The notes under the pieces: generated by a model
The model's database searches: none
Told to the model about the DNA's origin: nothing
The model's input: only the letters and a program-made list of their open reading frames with translations
Shown here: positions 1 to 7,345 of the stretch, piece after piece
How the letters are laid out: each line of letters begins with the position of its first letter
Numbering within the stretch: the stretch's first letter is position 1
Translations under genes and position numbers: made by a program
Assembly: GCF_042675915.1 (NCBI RefSeq)
Contig: NZ_JBHTKL010000005.1
Coordinates: forward strand, 620,001 to 684,000
Length of the DNA stretch: 64,000 nt
Reading direction: 5' to 3'
From: Thalassobacillus_A hwangdonensis
GTDB lineage: Bacteria; Bacillota; Bacilli; Bacillales; Halobacillaceae

Positions 1-1
1 G

Positions 2-193
2 GCAAGAGAAATGTTCCAGGAGTTCGTAGCTAAAGGGGAACAGAAAGATAAGGAATGGACGGAACAAGGGAAAGCTAAGATGCAGGCGAGAATCAAGGAC
101 TTAGGATTCGTAACGAAAGAAGAATATGAACTTTTGGAAGCAAGAGTGAAGCGTTTGGAAAAACTTCACGATGACGAATCTCCCCAATTGTAA
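2..193 (+). CDS. C-terminal part of a small helical, phasin-like protein (5' end outside window)
   Basis: The frame is open to the left edge, so the gene is 5'-truncated here; an in-frame ATG at 11 need not be the start. The visible residues are rich in Lys, Glu and Gln and look helical throughout. The segment FVTKEEYELLEARVKRLEK resembles the C-terminal coiled coil of small Bacilli proteins annotated as phasin family or polyhydroxyalkanoate granule-associated. That is a family resemblance from memory, not proof. No catalytic motif is visible. A terminator hairpin follows within 20 bp, so the gene ends its transcription unit. Confidence 0.55.
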   Translation, partial: AREMFQEFVAKGEQKDKEWTEQGKAKMQARIKDLGFVTKEEYELLEARVKRLEKLHDDESPQL

Positions 194-206
194 AACTGTC
201 ATTATG

Positions 207-238
207 AAGCAAGTGGACAAATATCCACTTGCTTTTAT
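207..238 (+). terminator. Intrinsic terminator after the phasin-like gene
   Basis: A 9-bp perfect stem (GCAAGTGGA at 209-217 with TCCACTTGC at 224-232) is followed by TTTTATATTTTTC. Confidence 0.8.
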
Positions 239-307
239 ATTTTTCAAAGTGCATAATCGGATTTTTTGAATTATCCTAGATATATTGATTTAAAAGGGGG
301 ACATGAG

Positions 308-484
308 ATGGAGAAAAGTAAGCACTTATATAAAGAAGGAAACTACCGCTTCTGGCTCAATACAGAAACAGGGGCGCTTCAGCTTAAGCTGGATGGGGAA
401 AAGGAATTGTATAACATCTCCAAGAAAACGAAGCTCTATGAACGTCTGATGAATGATTTATTTGAACCGTCAGAATCTGAATAA
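308..484 (+). CDS. Hypothetical 58-aa protein
   Basis: This is a short acidic/basic soluble protein with no transmembrane segment or known motif; it begins MEKSKHLYKEGNYRFWLN. The ATG at 308 is chosen because AAAGGGGG lies about 7 bp upstream. A longer in-frame TTG at 266 has no ribosome binding site. It stands alone between two terminators. I do not recognise the family. Confidence 0.65.
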   Translation: MEKSKHLYKEGNYRFWLNTETGALQLKLDGEKELYNISKKTKLYERLMNDLFEPSESE

Positions 485-485
485 A

Positions 486-522
486 AAAAGGGGGAATCAG
501 CAAATCTGATTCCCGCTTTTGT
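486..522. terminator. Bidirectional terminator
   Basis: The stem GGGAATCAG (492-500) pairs with CTGATTCCC (506-514) across a 5-nt loop. There are A residues on the left and GCTTTT on the right, so it can serve the small + gene and the converging minus-strand RsbR-like gene. Confidence 0.75.
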
Positions 523-523
523 A

Positions 524-1378
524 TCACTTTAATAAAGGTTTCTCAAGCAGCTCGATTGCCTGCTTCAATGATGATCTCGTGATGACTTTTTTCTTGGAAG
601 TCGATAATCCTAGTTTTGCAGCTTCCATAGTCAAGTCCGGACGCATTCCTGAAAGGATGGGTGTAATCCCGAGCAGTTCAAGCGAATCGATCAATCGATA
701 CAGGTGTCCCATAAAGCTGTTATTCACGTCATATACACCTGAGAGGTCGATGATCAACAAGTCAAGGTTGAGTGCACTTGCTTCTTTCAATGTTTCGTCC
801 ATGATGACATCTGCACGTTTCTGATCAATGTCGCCGATGATCGGAAGGATAGCTGTATCGTCTTTGATAGGGACGATTGGTGTAGACAGTTTCAAGTATT
901 TCTCTTCATATTCTTTAAGTATGCGATCTTCTTCCTGTGCGAAGCTCAAGCTGAACCCGTAGATGATATGGTTGAAGATGTCATCGATACGTGTGATCAC
1001 TTCAACGATCTGCTTGAATTCGTAATTAGTTCCGCGTGATTTTTCTTCAATGTACATCCACAAGACTTCTTTGTAGATGCTGATATTGGAAAGTGCTTCT
1101 GTCAGGTCACCGCCTTGCGCAACGGAATGCTTCCCGATCTGTTCGCCCCATTCTTGCGCTACCTCGTTCGACTTCTCGATATATAGCATCGTTTTGGCAA
1201 TCGTTTCAAACAGCTCGCGAACAATGAACCTGCTCTGTTCCAGTTGCTCATCTGTCAAAGCTTCCAGTTCTTCCTTATAGCGATCTTCAGAAAGCTTGAA
1301 GATTCGATCTGTTAGTTCATCTACATCCTCTGCTAGGCATTTCTGGAAGAATACGAAGTACTCCAGTTGAACCATCAT
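524..1378 (-). CDS. RsbR-type stressosome protein (N-terminal sensor plus STAS domain)
   Basis: About 284 residues. The N-terminal ~150 residues are helical and resemble the non-haem globin-like sensor domain of RsbR proteins. The C-terminal ~110 residues form a STAS domain (PIIGDID..., then IIDLSGVYDVNNSFMGH, then GITPILSGMRPDL). RsbR proteins assemble with RsbS into the cytoplasmic stressosome that controls RsbT and, through it, sigma B. In the RsbR sequences I recall, two Thr sites phosphorylated by RsbT lie just after GDID and in the VDT segment; here these positions read Q and N. No rsbS or rsbT is adjacent. The start is set at the third codon of the ATG-AAG-ATG-ATG run, because AAAAGGG abuts the first ATG and sits 6 bp before the third. 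Confidence 0.82.
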   Translation of the reverse strand: MMVQLEYFVFFQKCLAEDVDELTDRIFKLSEDRYKEELEALTDEQLEQSRFIVRELFETIAKTMLYIEKSNEVAQEWGEQIGKHSVAQGGDLTEALSNISIYKEVLWMYIEEKSRGTNYEFKQIVEVITRIDDIFNHIIYGFSLSFAQEEDRILKEYEEKYLKLSTPIVPIKDDTAILPIIGDIDQKRADVIMDETLKEASALNLDLLIIDLSGVYDVNNSFMGHLYRLIDSLELLGITPILSGMRPDLTMEAAKLGLSTSKKKVITRSSLKQAIELLEKPLLK

Positions 1379-1590
1379 CTTCATCCCTTTTCTAGTAAGC
1401 TAACCCTATTATATAGAGTCTTACAAAAGAAGTAAATAACATAAGGGTGGGGGTATAACGTCCTAACTGTGAAATATTTTTTCAAATATTGCTGAAATCA
1501 ATTGAAATGAAAAGGGTATGATTTATACTGAATGTAACGATAACTAATACCAACCACGTAATCGTGTGCATCGTATTGGAGGCGAAAGTT

Positions 1591-2469
1591 TTGGGAAGAA
1601 CACGTGCAGGAATTTTTATGATCGAAGAAATGAAACAGAAATTACCACCTTCAGAGAGGAAAATAGCTGAATACATACTTGAACATCCGGAGCAGGCGAT
1701 ACGGATGACGGCAACTGAATTAGGAAAGGTTAGTCAGACGAGCAGTGCAGCTGTAATCCGGCTATGCAAGTCATTGAATATGAAAGGATTCCAGGATTTG
1801 AAGCTTCGTATCGCTGGCGATCTACAGCAGGAAGAAGTGACCGAATTCAGGGATATTGAACCGAATGAACCCTTTCGTACGACAATCGAAAAGGTCACGG
1901 CGCATAGTGTCCAGACCATCCGGGAAACATCTGACGTCCTCAGCACGGACGAGTTGTCCAAGGCTGTCGATGCAATCTTGAATTGTGAACGCATCCTGTT
2001 CTTCGGAGCAGGGGCTTCGAGCATCACCGCAATGGATGCCCAGCAGAAGTTCCTTCGCATCAATAAATCCGTCAGTTCATTCACGGATATGCACATGGGG
2101 GCCACGGTCACTGCAAATCTAAGTGAAAATGATGTAGTCTTCGGCATATCTTTTTCAGGGGAAACTTTCGAAGTGGCGAAGATTCTTGAAATTGCCAATG
2201 CGAGGGGAGCGACGACGATCAGTCTGACGAAATACGGAAGCTCACTTGTAGCTGAACAGGCGGATATCCGTTTGTTCACCTCAGCAACCCGTGAAGCCAC
2301 TTTCCGTAGTGCAGCGACATCGTCGAGGTTGGCCCAGCTGCACGTTATCGATATCCTGTTCATGGGTGTGGCATCCAAATCCTACGAACAAACTGTCGAG
2401 TACTTGGATACGACTCGTGAAGCCATCAAGTCTATGAGGAAAACGCCCGCAAAACGTTTGAAAAAATAA
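1591..2469 (+). CDS. MurR/RpiR family transcriptional regulator
   Basis: About 293 residues. The N-terminal ~80 residues form an RpiR helix-turn-helix domain (LPPSERKIAEYILEHPEQA, then SSAAVIRLCKSLNMKGFQDL). The C-terminal part is a SIS sugar-phosphate isomerase domain (ILFFGAGASSITAMDAQQKF, VVFGISFSGETFEV). Such regulators sense phosphosugars. The TTG start at 1591 is preferred because GGAGG at 1578-1582 is 8 bp upstream; the GTG at 1564 lies before that site. The effector is unknown. The nagAB genes lie 3 kb away without their usual GntR-type NagR, so amino-sugar control is possible but unproven. Confidence 0.85.
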   Translation: MGRTRAGIFMIEEMKQKLPPSERKIAEYILEHPEQAIRMTATELGKVSQTSSAAVIRLCKSLNMKGFQDLKLRIAGDLQQEEVTEFRDIEPNEPFRTTIEKVTAHSVQTIRETSDVLSTDELSKAVDAILNCERILFFGAGASSITAMDAQQKFLRINKSVSSFTDMHMGATVTANLSENDVVFGISFSGETFEVAKILEIANARGATTISLTKYGSSLVAEQADIRLFTSATREATFRSAATSSRLAQLHVIDILFMGVASKSYEQTVEYLDTTREAIKSMRKTPAKRLKK

Positions 2470-2513
2470 AAATATCCGCCCTGGCCATATCGAGGCGCAG
2501 GTCGGATATTTTT
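2470..2513. terminator. Bidirectional terminator between rpiR-like gene and glcF
   Basis: AAATATCCG (2470-2478) pairs with CGGATATTT (2503-2511), followed by T residues. The two genes converge here. Confidence 0.8.
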
Positions 2514-3820
2514 TATTCGGTAATCGCTTCTAACAACAGGTCTGCTAAATGGACTGCGCGTACTTTGTCAGTCAAACCTTCCCGCTCGATCCCTAGTTTC
2601 ACTTGAATCAGGCAACCTGGATTGGTCGTCACAATCGTAGCAGCATTTGTTTCTTTTGCTTTTTCCATTTTGTGATCGAGAATCTGCATCGACATTTCCG
2701 GCTGTGTCAGATTATAAATACCGGCAGATCCACAACATTGATCCGCATCTTTCATTTCGGTGAATACGATACCGCTAATGTCTTGAATTAGCTGGCGTGG
2801 GGGATGGATGGTCCCCATCACATTCCTAAGATGGCAGGAATCCTGATAGGTGATCACTTGATCCTCTAATATCAACTCAACTTCATCGCTGAAACCCGTT
2901 TCCACCAGTACTGTACTGAAATCCACAATTTTTTCAGTGAATTTCTTTGCTCTTTCTTTCCAGGCAGGGTCATGCTTCAACAGGTGGTGATAATCATGTA
3001 AAAATGCCCCACAGCCTCCAGCATTTGTGATGATATATTCCGCCTCGGTCTTTTCGAAAGCTTCGATATTCCGTTTGGCGAGATCCTTGGCTGCGTCCTT
3101 TTCTCCGCTGTGTCCATGCAATGCCCCACAGCACGCCTGTGCATCGGGAACGGTGACGTCACAACCAGCCTTATTCAACAATTGGATGGTGGCCTGATTG
3201 GTATCATGGAATAACGTGTCCATCAGGCAGCCTTTGAACATAGCCACAGTGGCTTTCGATTCAGGTAGTGTTGTTTTGAAAGTAGCATCCTGACTTCGTA
3301 GGCTCTTCTTCGGTGGTTCAGGAATGACACGCTCCATCTGTTGCATATGCTCCGGGAAGAAGCGGAGAACATTCAATTTCCGTGCAGTCTTCTGCAAGCC
3401 GGATCGCTGGTAGAATCCTAGCAGACTAGTAGCTGCGGTCATTTTTTTCTGATCGGTAAAAAGCGTATCCAATGTCACTTTCCGCAGCAGCTTTTCTTTT
3501 GCGGAAGGCTGTTTGTGTTCCTGGAAAATCGCTCTCGCTTCTTCCAGCATATGACCATAATTCACGCCAGCCGGACAGGCAGGTTCACACGCTCGGCAAC
3601 CGAGACATACATTCAATGATTCTTCGACTTCTTCCAGCTCGTCTATTTCTCCATTGCGTGTAGCCATCATCAGTGCGATTCTTCCTCGAGGTGAATGGAC
3701 TTCGTCTTTTGTTTCAATATAGGTAGGACAGGCTGGCAGACAGAAGCCGCATCGCATGCAATTCAGCAATTCCTCTTCTTCGATGCGATTTTGGAAGTCT
3801 TCCTGTATGGAAATGCTCAT
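2513..3820 (-). CDS. glcF: Glycolate oxidase iron-sulfur subunit GlcF
   Basis: 435 residues. Two ferredoxin-type clusters lie at the N-terminus (CMRCGFCLPACPTY near residue 20 and CLGCRACEPACPAG near residue 75). Two CCG-type cysteine-rich domains follow (CCGALHGHSG and CCGSAGIYNL), as in glycolate oxidase and heterodisulfide-reductase-like subunits. The protein should carry electrons from the FAD subunit GlcD to the quinone pool at the membrane. It overlaps glcD by 4 bp (ATGA), so the pair is translationally coupled. Lactate utilisation subunits share the CCG fold, but the glcD partner favours glycolate or another 2-hydroxyacid. Confidence 0.9.
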   Translation of the reverse strand: MSISIQEDFQNRIEEEELLNCMRCGFCLPACPTYIETKDEVHSPRGRIALMMATRNGEIDELEEVEESLNVCLGCRACEPACPAGVNYGHMLEEARAIFQEHKQPSAKEKLLRKVTLDTLFTDQKKMTAATSLLGFYQRSGLQKTARKLNVLRFFPEHMQQMERVIPEPPKKSLRSQDATFKTTLPESKATVAMFKGCLMDTLFHDTNQATIQLLNKAGCDVTVPDAQACCGALHGHSGEKDAAKDLAKRNIEAFEKTEAEYIITNAGGCGAFLHDYHHLLKHDPAWKERAKKFTEKIVDFSTVLVETGFSDEVELILEDQVITYQDSCHLRNVMGTIHPPRQLIQDISGIVFTEMKDADQCCGSAGIYNLTQPEMSMQILDHKMEKAKETNAATIVTTNPGCLIQVKLGIEREGLTDKVRAVHLADLLLEAITE

Positions 3821-5223
3821 GTCTGCACCACCACCCGTTTGCGAGTCGATTTAGCGAAAATTTTACCTGGATTCATGATTTGATTAGGATCGAAGGATAA
3901 TTTCATCGCTTTCATCAATTCAATTCCTTCTTCTCCAACTTTAAGAGCCAGGTAAGGGGATTTCATTTCGCCGACACCGTGTTCACCGGTGATCGTTCCT
4001 CCAAGCTCAATCGCTTTTTTGAAAATTGCTTCGAAAGCTTGTTCCACACGTTCCCACTCTTCTTTATTCCTGACATCTGTCGTGCAGGTCGGATGAAGGT
4101 TGCCATCACCGGCATGACCGAACGTGGCGATGGTAACATTGAAAGTGGAAGCAATGTCATTGATGGCACGAACCATTGTAGCGATTTCCGAACGAGGTAC
4201 CGTGGCATCTTCCAGAATCGTAGTAGGGCTCAAGCGGGCAAGTGCCGAGAGAGCTGTACGCCTTGCTTCGCGTAATGCGTGGGCGTCAGCTTCTGTTTCA
4301 GCTATTTGCACACGAATCGCCTCATTTTCAGTACAAATCGCCTGAATTTCCTGGATATCTTGGTCAACAACTGATTCAACACCATCCTGCTCGATCAACA
4401 AAACTGCTTCTGCATCGACTGGGAGTCCGATTTGTGCGTAGGATTCCACTGCCTGGATGGTCGGGCGGTCGATGAATTCCATTGTCGCCGGGATGATCCG
4501 GTTGGCAATGATTGCTGATACGGTCGCAGCTGCTTTTTCCATTGAATCATAGATGGCAAGCATTGTCTTTTTTGTCTCCGGCTGTGGTACCAGTTTCAAG
4601 GTGGCTTCCGTAATGATGCCAAGCGTACCTTCTGAACCGACGAACAGCTTGGTCAAGTCATAGCCGGCCACGTCCTTTGCGAGTTTTCCGCCTGTACGGA
4701 TGATTTTTCCTGTAGGAAGGACGACTTCCAATGCAAGAATATAATCTTTCGTAACACCGTATTTCAATCCTCGCAGACCACCGGAATTTTCATTGATGTT
4801 CCCTCCGATGGTAGAAATTTTCATCGAGCTTGGATCGGGAGGGTAGAATAACCCTTGAGACTCTGCCAGATTACAAATGTCCTGCGTAATCACTCCTGGC
4901 TGAACGGTCATCGTAAGGTTTTCGTCATCAAATTCCATGATCTTATCCATCCGGTGAAACAAAAGGACAAGCCCACCCTGGGTCGGCGTCGTACCAGCAG
5001 CGAGATTCGTACCGGATCCACGTGGCACGATGGGGACGTGATATTCATTGCATAGCTTAACGATTGCTGCAACTTCCTCCGTATTTCGAGGGGCCGCAAC
5101 TGCATCGGGCAAGGCCTGGAAGTTCGGAGTAGCGTCATAGGAATAGGCGAGTAGCGACGAGGCTTTCGTATGTAAATGCTTTTCCCCGACAACTTCTCTG
5201 ATTGCATTGATCCATGGGGCCAT
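3817..5223 (-). CDS. glcD: Glycolate oxidase FAD subunit GlcD
   Basis: 468 residues. The N-terminal half is a PCMH-type FAD-binding domain (IVPRGSGTNLAAGTTP, then PPDPSSMKISTIGGNINENS, then GSEGTLGIITEATLKLVP). The C-terminal half is the FAD-oxidase C domain (ATFGHAGDGNLHPT, GTITGEHGVGEMK). It oxidises glycolate or a related 2-hydroxyacid. The ATG at 5223 is preferred over the in-frame ATG at 5244 because the ribosome binding site AAAAAGGAG lies between them. It is the first gene of a glcD-glcF operon. Confidence 0.9.
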   Translation of the reverse strand: MAPWINAIREVVGEKHLHTKASSLLAYSYDATPNFQALPDAVAAPRNTEEVAAIVKLCNEYHVPIVPRGSGTNLAAGTTPTQGGLVLLFHRMDKIMEFDDENLTMTVQPGVITQDICNLAESQGLFYPPDPSSMKISTIGGNINENSGGLRGLKYGVTKDYILALEVVLPTGKIIRTGGKLAKDVAGYDLTKLFVGSEGTLGIITEATLKLVPQPETKKTMLAIYDSMEKAAATVSAIIANRIIPATMEFIDRPTIQAVESYAQIGLPVDAEAVLLIEQDGVESVVDQDIQEIQAICTENEAIRVQIAETEADAHALREARRTALSALARLSPTTILEDATVPRSEIATMVRAINDIASTFNVTIATFGHAGDGNLHPTCTTDVRNKEEWERVEQAFEAIFKKAIELGGTITGEHGVGEMKSPYLALKVGEEGIELMKAMKLSFDPNQIMNPGKIFAKSTRKRVVVQT

Positions 5224-5352
5224 GTTCGTGCACTCCTTTTTCATTTCGTGTATGTTTCTATTATAATATGAAACTGCTCATGTTAAAATAAAATTACATA
5301 AATAAAATAATATTACTGAAATAAAAATTCAAATACTGGTGGTGTATGGTGC

Positions 5353-6480
5353 ATGTTTGCCGTAACGAACGTAACGATCCATCAACCTGATCATACCATT
5401 CCGAATGGTACGATTTGGGTGGATAAAGGGAAAATCATTCGAATTGAACATAATACTGTGGAAGATGCGATTGATGGCGGAGGGTTTAACTTAGTGCCAG
5501 GTTTCATCGATTCCCATATTCACGGTGCAATGGGAGCGGATGTCATGGATGACATCGAGGCTTTGAAAACGATGGCAGCCTCCCTTCCGGTGGAGGGGAC
5601 GACTGCTTTTCTTCCTACAACAATTACGAGTCCTGAAACGGACATTGCTTCAGCGCTTGAAAGAATACGTGATTTTAAATTGGAAAAAGCCCCCCATGCG
5701 GAAGTGATCGGGGCGCATGTCGAAGGTCCATTCATTGCAAAATCAAAGGCGGGTGCACAACCGGTCGAATGTATACGACGCCCAGAATTAGCTCTTGTGA
5801 AAGAGTGGCATAAGAAAGGTGTGCTTCGTGTAATAACAATGGCACCTGAATTGGAGGGTGCCGCAGAAGTCATGGAATGGCTGTCAGAGAAAGGGACGGT
5901 GATTTCAGCTGGCCATACAGAGGCGGTCTACGAGGACATCGTTAGTGCCCAGGAGAAGGGGCTTCAGCATTTGACACATCTGTGCAACGCAATGACAGGT
6001 GTCCATCACAGGAATGTCGGGGCAGTAGGCGCAGCGATGCTTGCAAAAGAGTTATACAGTGAAATCATTCCCGATCGGATTCATATATCCGATGAAATGT
6101 TGCGCATTCTCTATTCGATGATTGGACCAGAGCGATTGATTTTGATAACGGATGCGATGCGGGCGAAGGGATTAGGCGATGGGGCTTACACATTAGGCGG
6201 CCAGGAAGTGAACGTTAAAGGCACCCGTGCAACCCTCGCGGATGGCACATTAGCAGGAAGTGTACTCATGATGGACCAAGGTGTCAGAAATATGATTGAA
6301 GTATGTGGAGCGGACTGGTATGCGATTATGAAGATGGCTTCAGAGAACCCTGCAAGACGATACGGCATATGGGATCGAAAAGGAAGTATTGAAGTTGGCA
6401 AAGATGCAGATTTTCTATTGGTGGATGATCATTTTCATATCCATTCGACCTTCTGCAGAGGGGAGGAAGTTAAGAAATGA
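5353..6480 (+). CDS. nagA: N-acetylglucosamine-6-phosphate deacetylase
   Basis: 375 residues, normal for NagA of the amidohydrolase superfamily. Visible motifs are FIDSHIHGAMGADVMDD near residue 52, the metal-site stretch VISAGHTEAVY, then LTHLCNAMTGVHHRN and LITDAMRAKGLGDG. It removes acetate from GlcNAc-6-P to give glucosamine-6-P, the substrate of the next gene. The stop overlaps the nagB start by 4 bp. The 108 bp upstream are A/T-rich and hold the divergent promoters for glcD and nagA. A weak ribosome binding site, GGTGGTG, precedes the ATG. The GntR regulator usual in Bacillus nag operons is not adjacent. Confidence 0.95.
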   Translation: MFAVTNVTIHQPDHTIPNGTIWVDKGKIIRIEHNTVEDAIDGGGFNLVPGFIDSHIHGAMGADVMDDIEALKTMAASLPVEGTTAFLPTTITSPETDIASALERIRDFKLEKAPHAEVIGAHVEGPFIAKSKAGAQPVECIRRPELALVKEWHKKGVLRVITMAPELEGAAEVMEWLSEKGTVISAGHTEAVYEDIVSAQEKGLQHLTHLCNAMTGVHHRNVGAVGAAMLAKELYSEIIPDRIHISDEMLRILYSMIGPERLILITDAMRAKGLGDGAYTLGGQEVNVKGTRATLADGTLAGSVLMMDQGVRNMIEVCGADWYAIMKMASENPARRYGIWDRKGSIEVGKDADFLLVDDHFHIHSTFCRGEEVKK

Positions 6481-7208
6481 AAACGATCATCGTAGAGAAC
6501 TACCAGAAGCTTAGCGCTTACGCGGCAGAACAGATCATCAAGGAAGTAGATGGAACAGATCATGCCGTGTTGGGACTTGCTACTGGAAGCACACCGGTAG
6601 GAACGTATGAGTATTTACGAAATTTTCCGGAAAGATTCAAGGGTGTGACTACCTTCAATCTTGATGAATATATCGGGTTGGATAAAAAGGATACGAACAG
6701 CTACTGGACGTTCATGAAGGAGCAGCTGTTCAACCACGTACCTTTTCAGGAAAACAACATCCCTGATGGGAACGCAGACGACTTGAAAGCGGAGTGCCAT
6801 CGGTATGAAGCGCAGATTCGGAATAGTGGAGGCATCGATCTGCAGATTTTGGGCCTCGGAAACAATGGCCATATCGGATTCAATGAGCCAGACACTTCGT
6901 TTGATTCACGCACCCATGTCGTTGATCTTTCGGAAACGACGAGACAGGCAAATGCCCGCTTTTTTCAGTCGATCGATCATGTCCCGACAAAAGCGATTAC
7001 GATGGGCATCCATACGATCATGGAAAGCAAACGCATCCTGTTGCTTGTGTCCGGGAAAGGGAAGTCGGATGCAGTAGAACGTTTGCTGAATGGAAGGATG
7101 ACAGAAGATTTTCCAGCGTCGATCCTCCATCATCACCCGGATGTGACGGTTGTGATCGATCAGGAGCGGGTCGCCGGAAAATTTCATATGGCGCCGGAAA
7201 AATCGTAG
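6477..7208 (+). CDS. nagB: Glucosamine-6-phosphate deaminase
   Basis: 243 residues. It carries the NagB phosphate-binding motif GLATGSTPVGTYEYL, the motif NLDEYIGLD and the active-site stretch GLGNNGHIGFNEP. It converts glucosamine-6-P to fructose-6-P and ammonia, completing GlcNAc catabolism with NagA. The extreme C-terminus (VAGKFHMAPEKS) is encoded by the first two units of a TCGCCGGAAA repeat array that runs on past the stop codon, so the last dozen residues are shaped by the repeat rather than by the NagB family. Confidence 0.95.
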   Translation: MKTIIVENYQKLSAYAAEQIIKEVDGTDHAVLGLATGSTPVGTYEYLRNFPERFKGVTTFNLDEYIGLDKKDTNSYWTFMKEQLFNHVPFQENNIPDGNADDLKAECHRYEAQIRNSGGIDLQILGLGNNGHIGFNEPDTSFDSRTHVVDLSETTRQANARFFQSIDHVPTKAITMGIHTIMESKRILLLVSGKGKSDAVERLLNGRMTEDFPASILHHHPDVTVVIDQERVAGKFHMAPEKS

Positions 7209-7281
7209 ACTCGCCGGAAAACGGATGAAGGTAGCCGGTAAACCGAGAATCTCGCCGGAAAGCAAAAAAAGTCGCCGGAAA
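7171..7281 (+). repeat. Six-unit phased repeat array, core TCGCCGGAAA
   Basis: CGCCGG-type cores start at 7172, 7192, 7212, 7233 (AGCCGG), 7253 and 7273, giving spacings of 20, 20, 21, 20 and 20 bp. Each unit is a conserved ~10-bp core plus a ~10-bp unrelated spacer. The first two units lie inside the 3' end of nagB, and the rest fill the gap up to the terminator. The same architecture recurs inverted at 44487-44597. The 21-bp step and the core variants rule out one reading frame across the units. Confidence 0.9.
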
Positions 7282-7300
7282 GCGCGCCACCGCACAACAT

Positions 7301-7345
7301 AAAAAGAGCTGGCTCATCCATAAAGGAGGAGCCAGCTCTATTCTT
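7301..7345. terminator. Bidirectional terminator between nagB and the chemoreceptor gene
   Basis: AGAGCTGGCTC (7305-7315) pairs with GAGCCAGCTCT (7329-7339), an 11-bp stem with A-rich and T-rich flanks. Confidence 0.85.

Noticed and set aside
7171..7281. CRISPR array interpretation of the CGCCGGAAA repeats
   Set aside because: Repeats are ~10 bp with ~10-bp spacers and there are no cas genes; CRISPR repeats and spacers are about three times longer.
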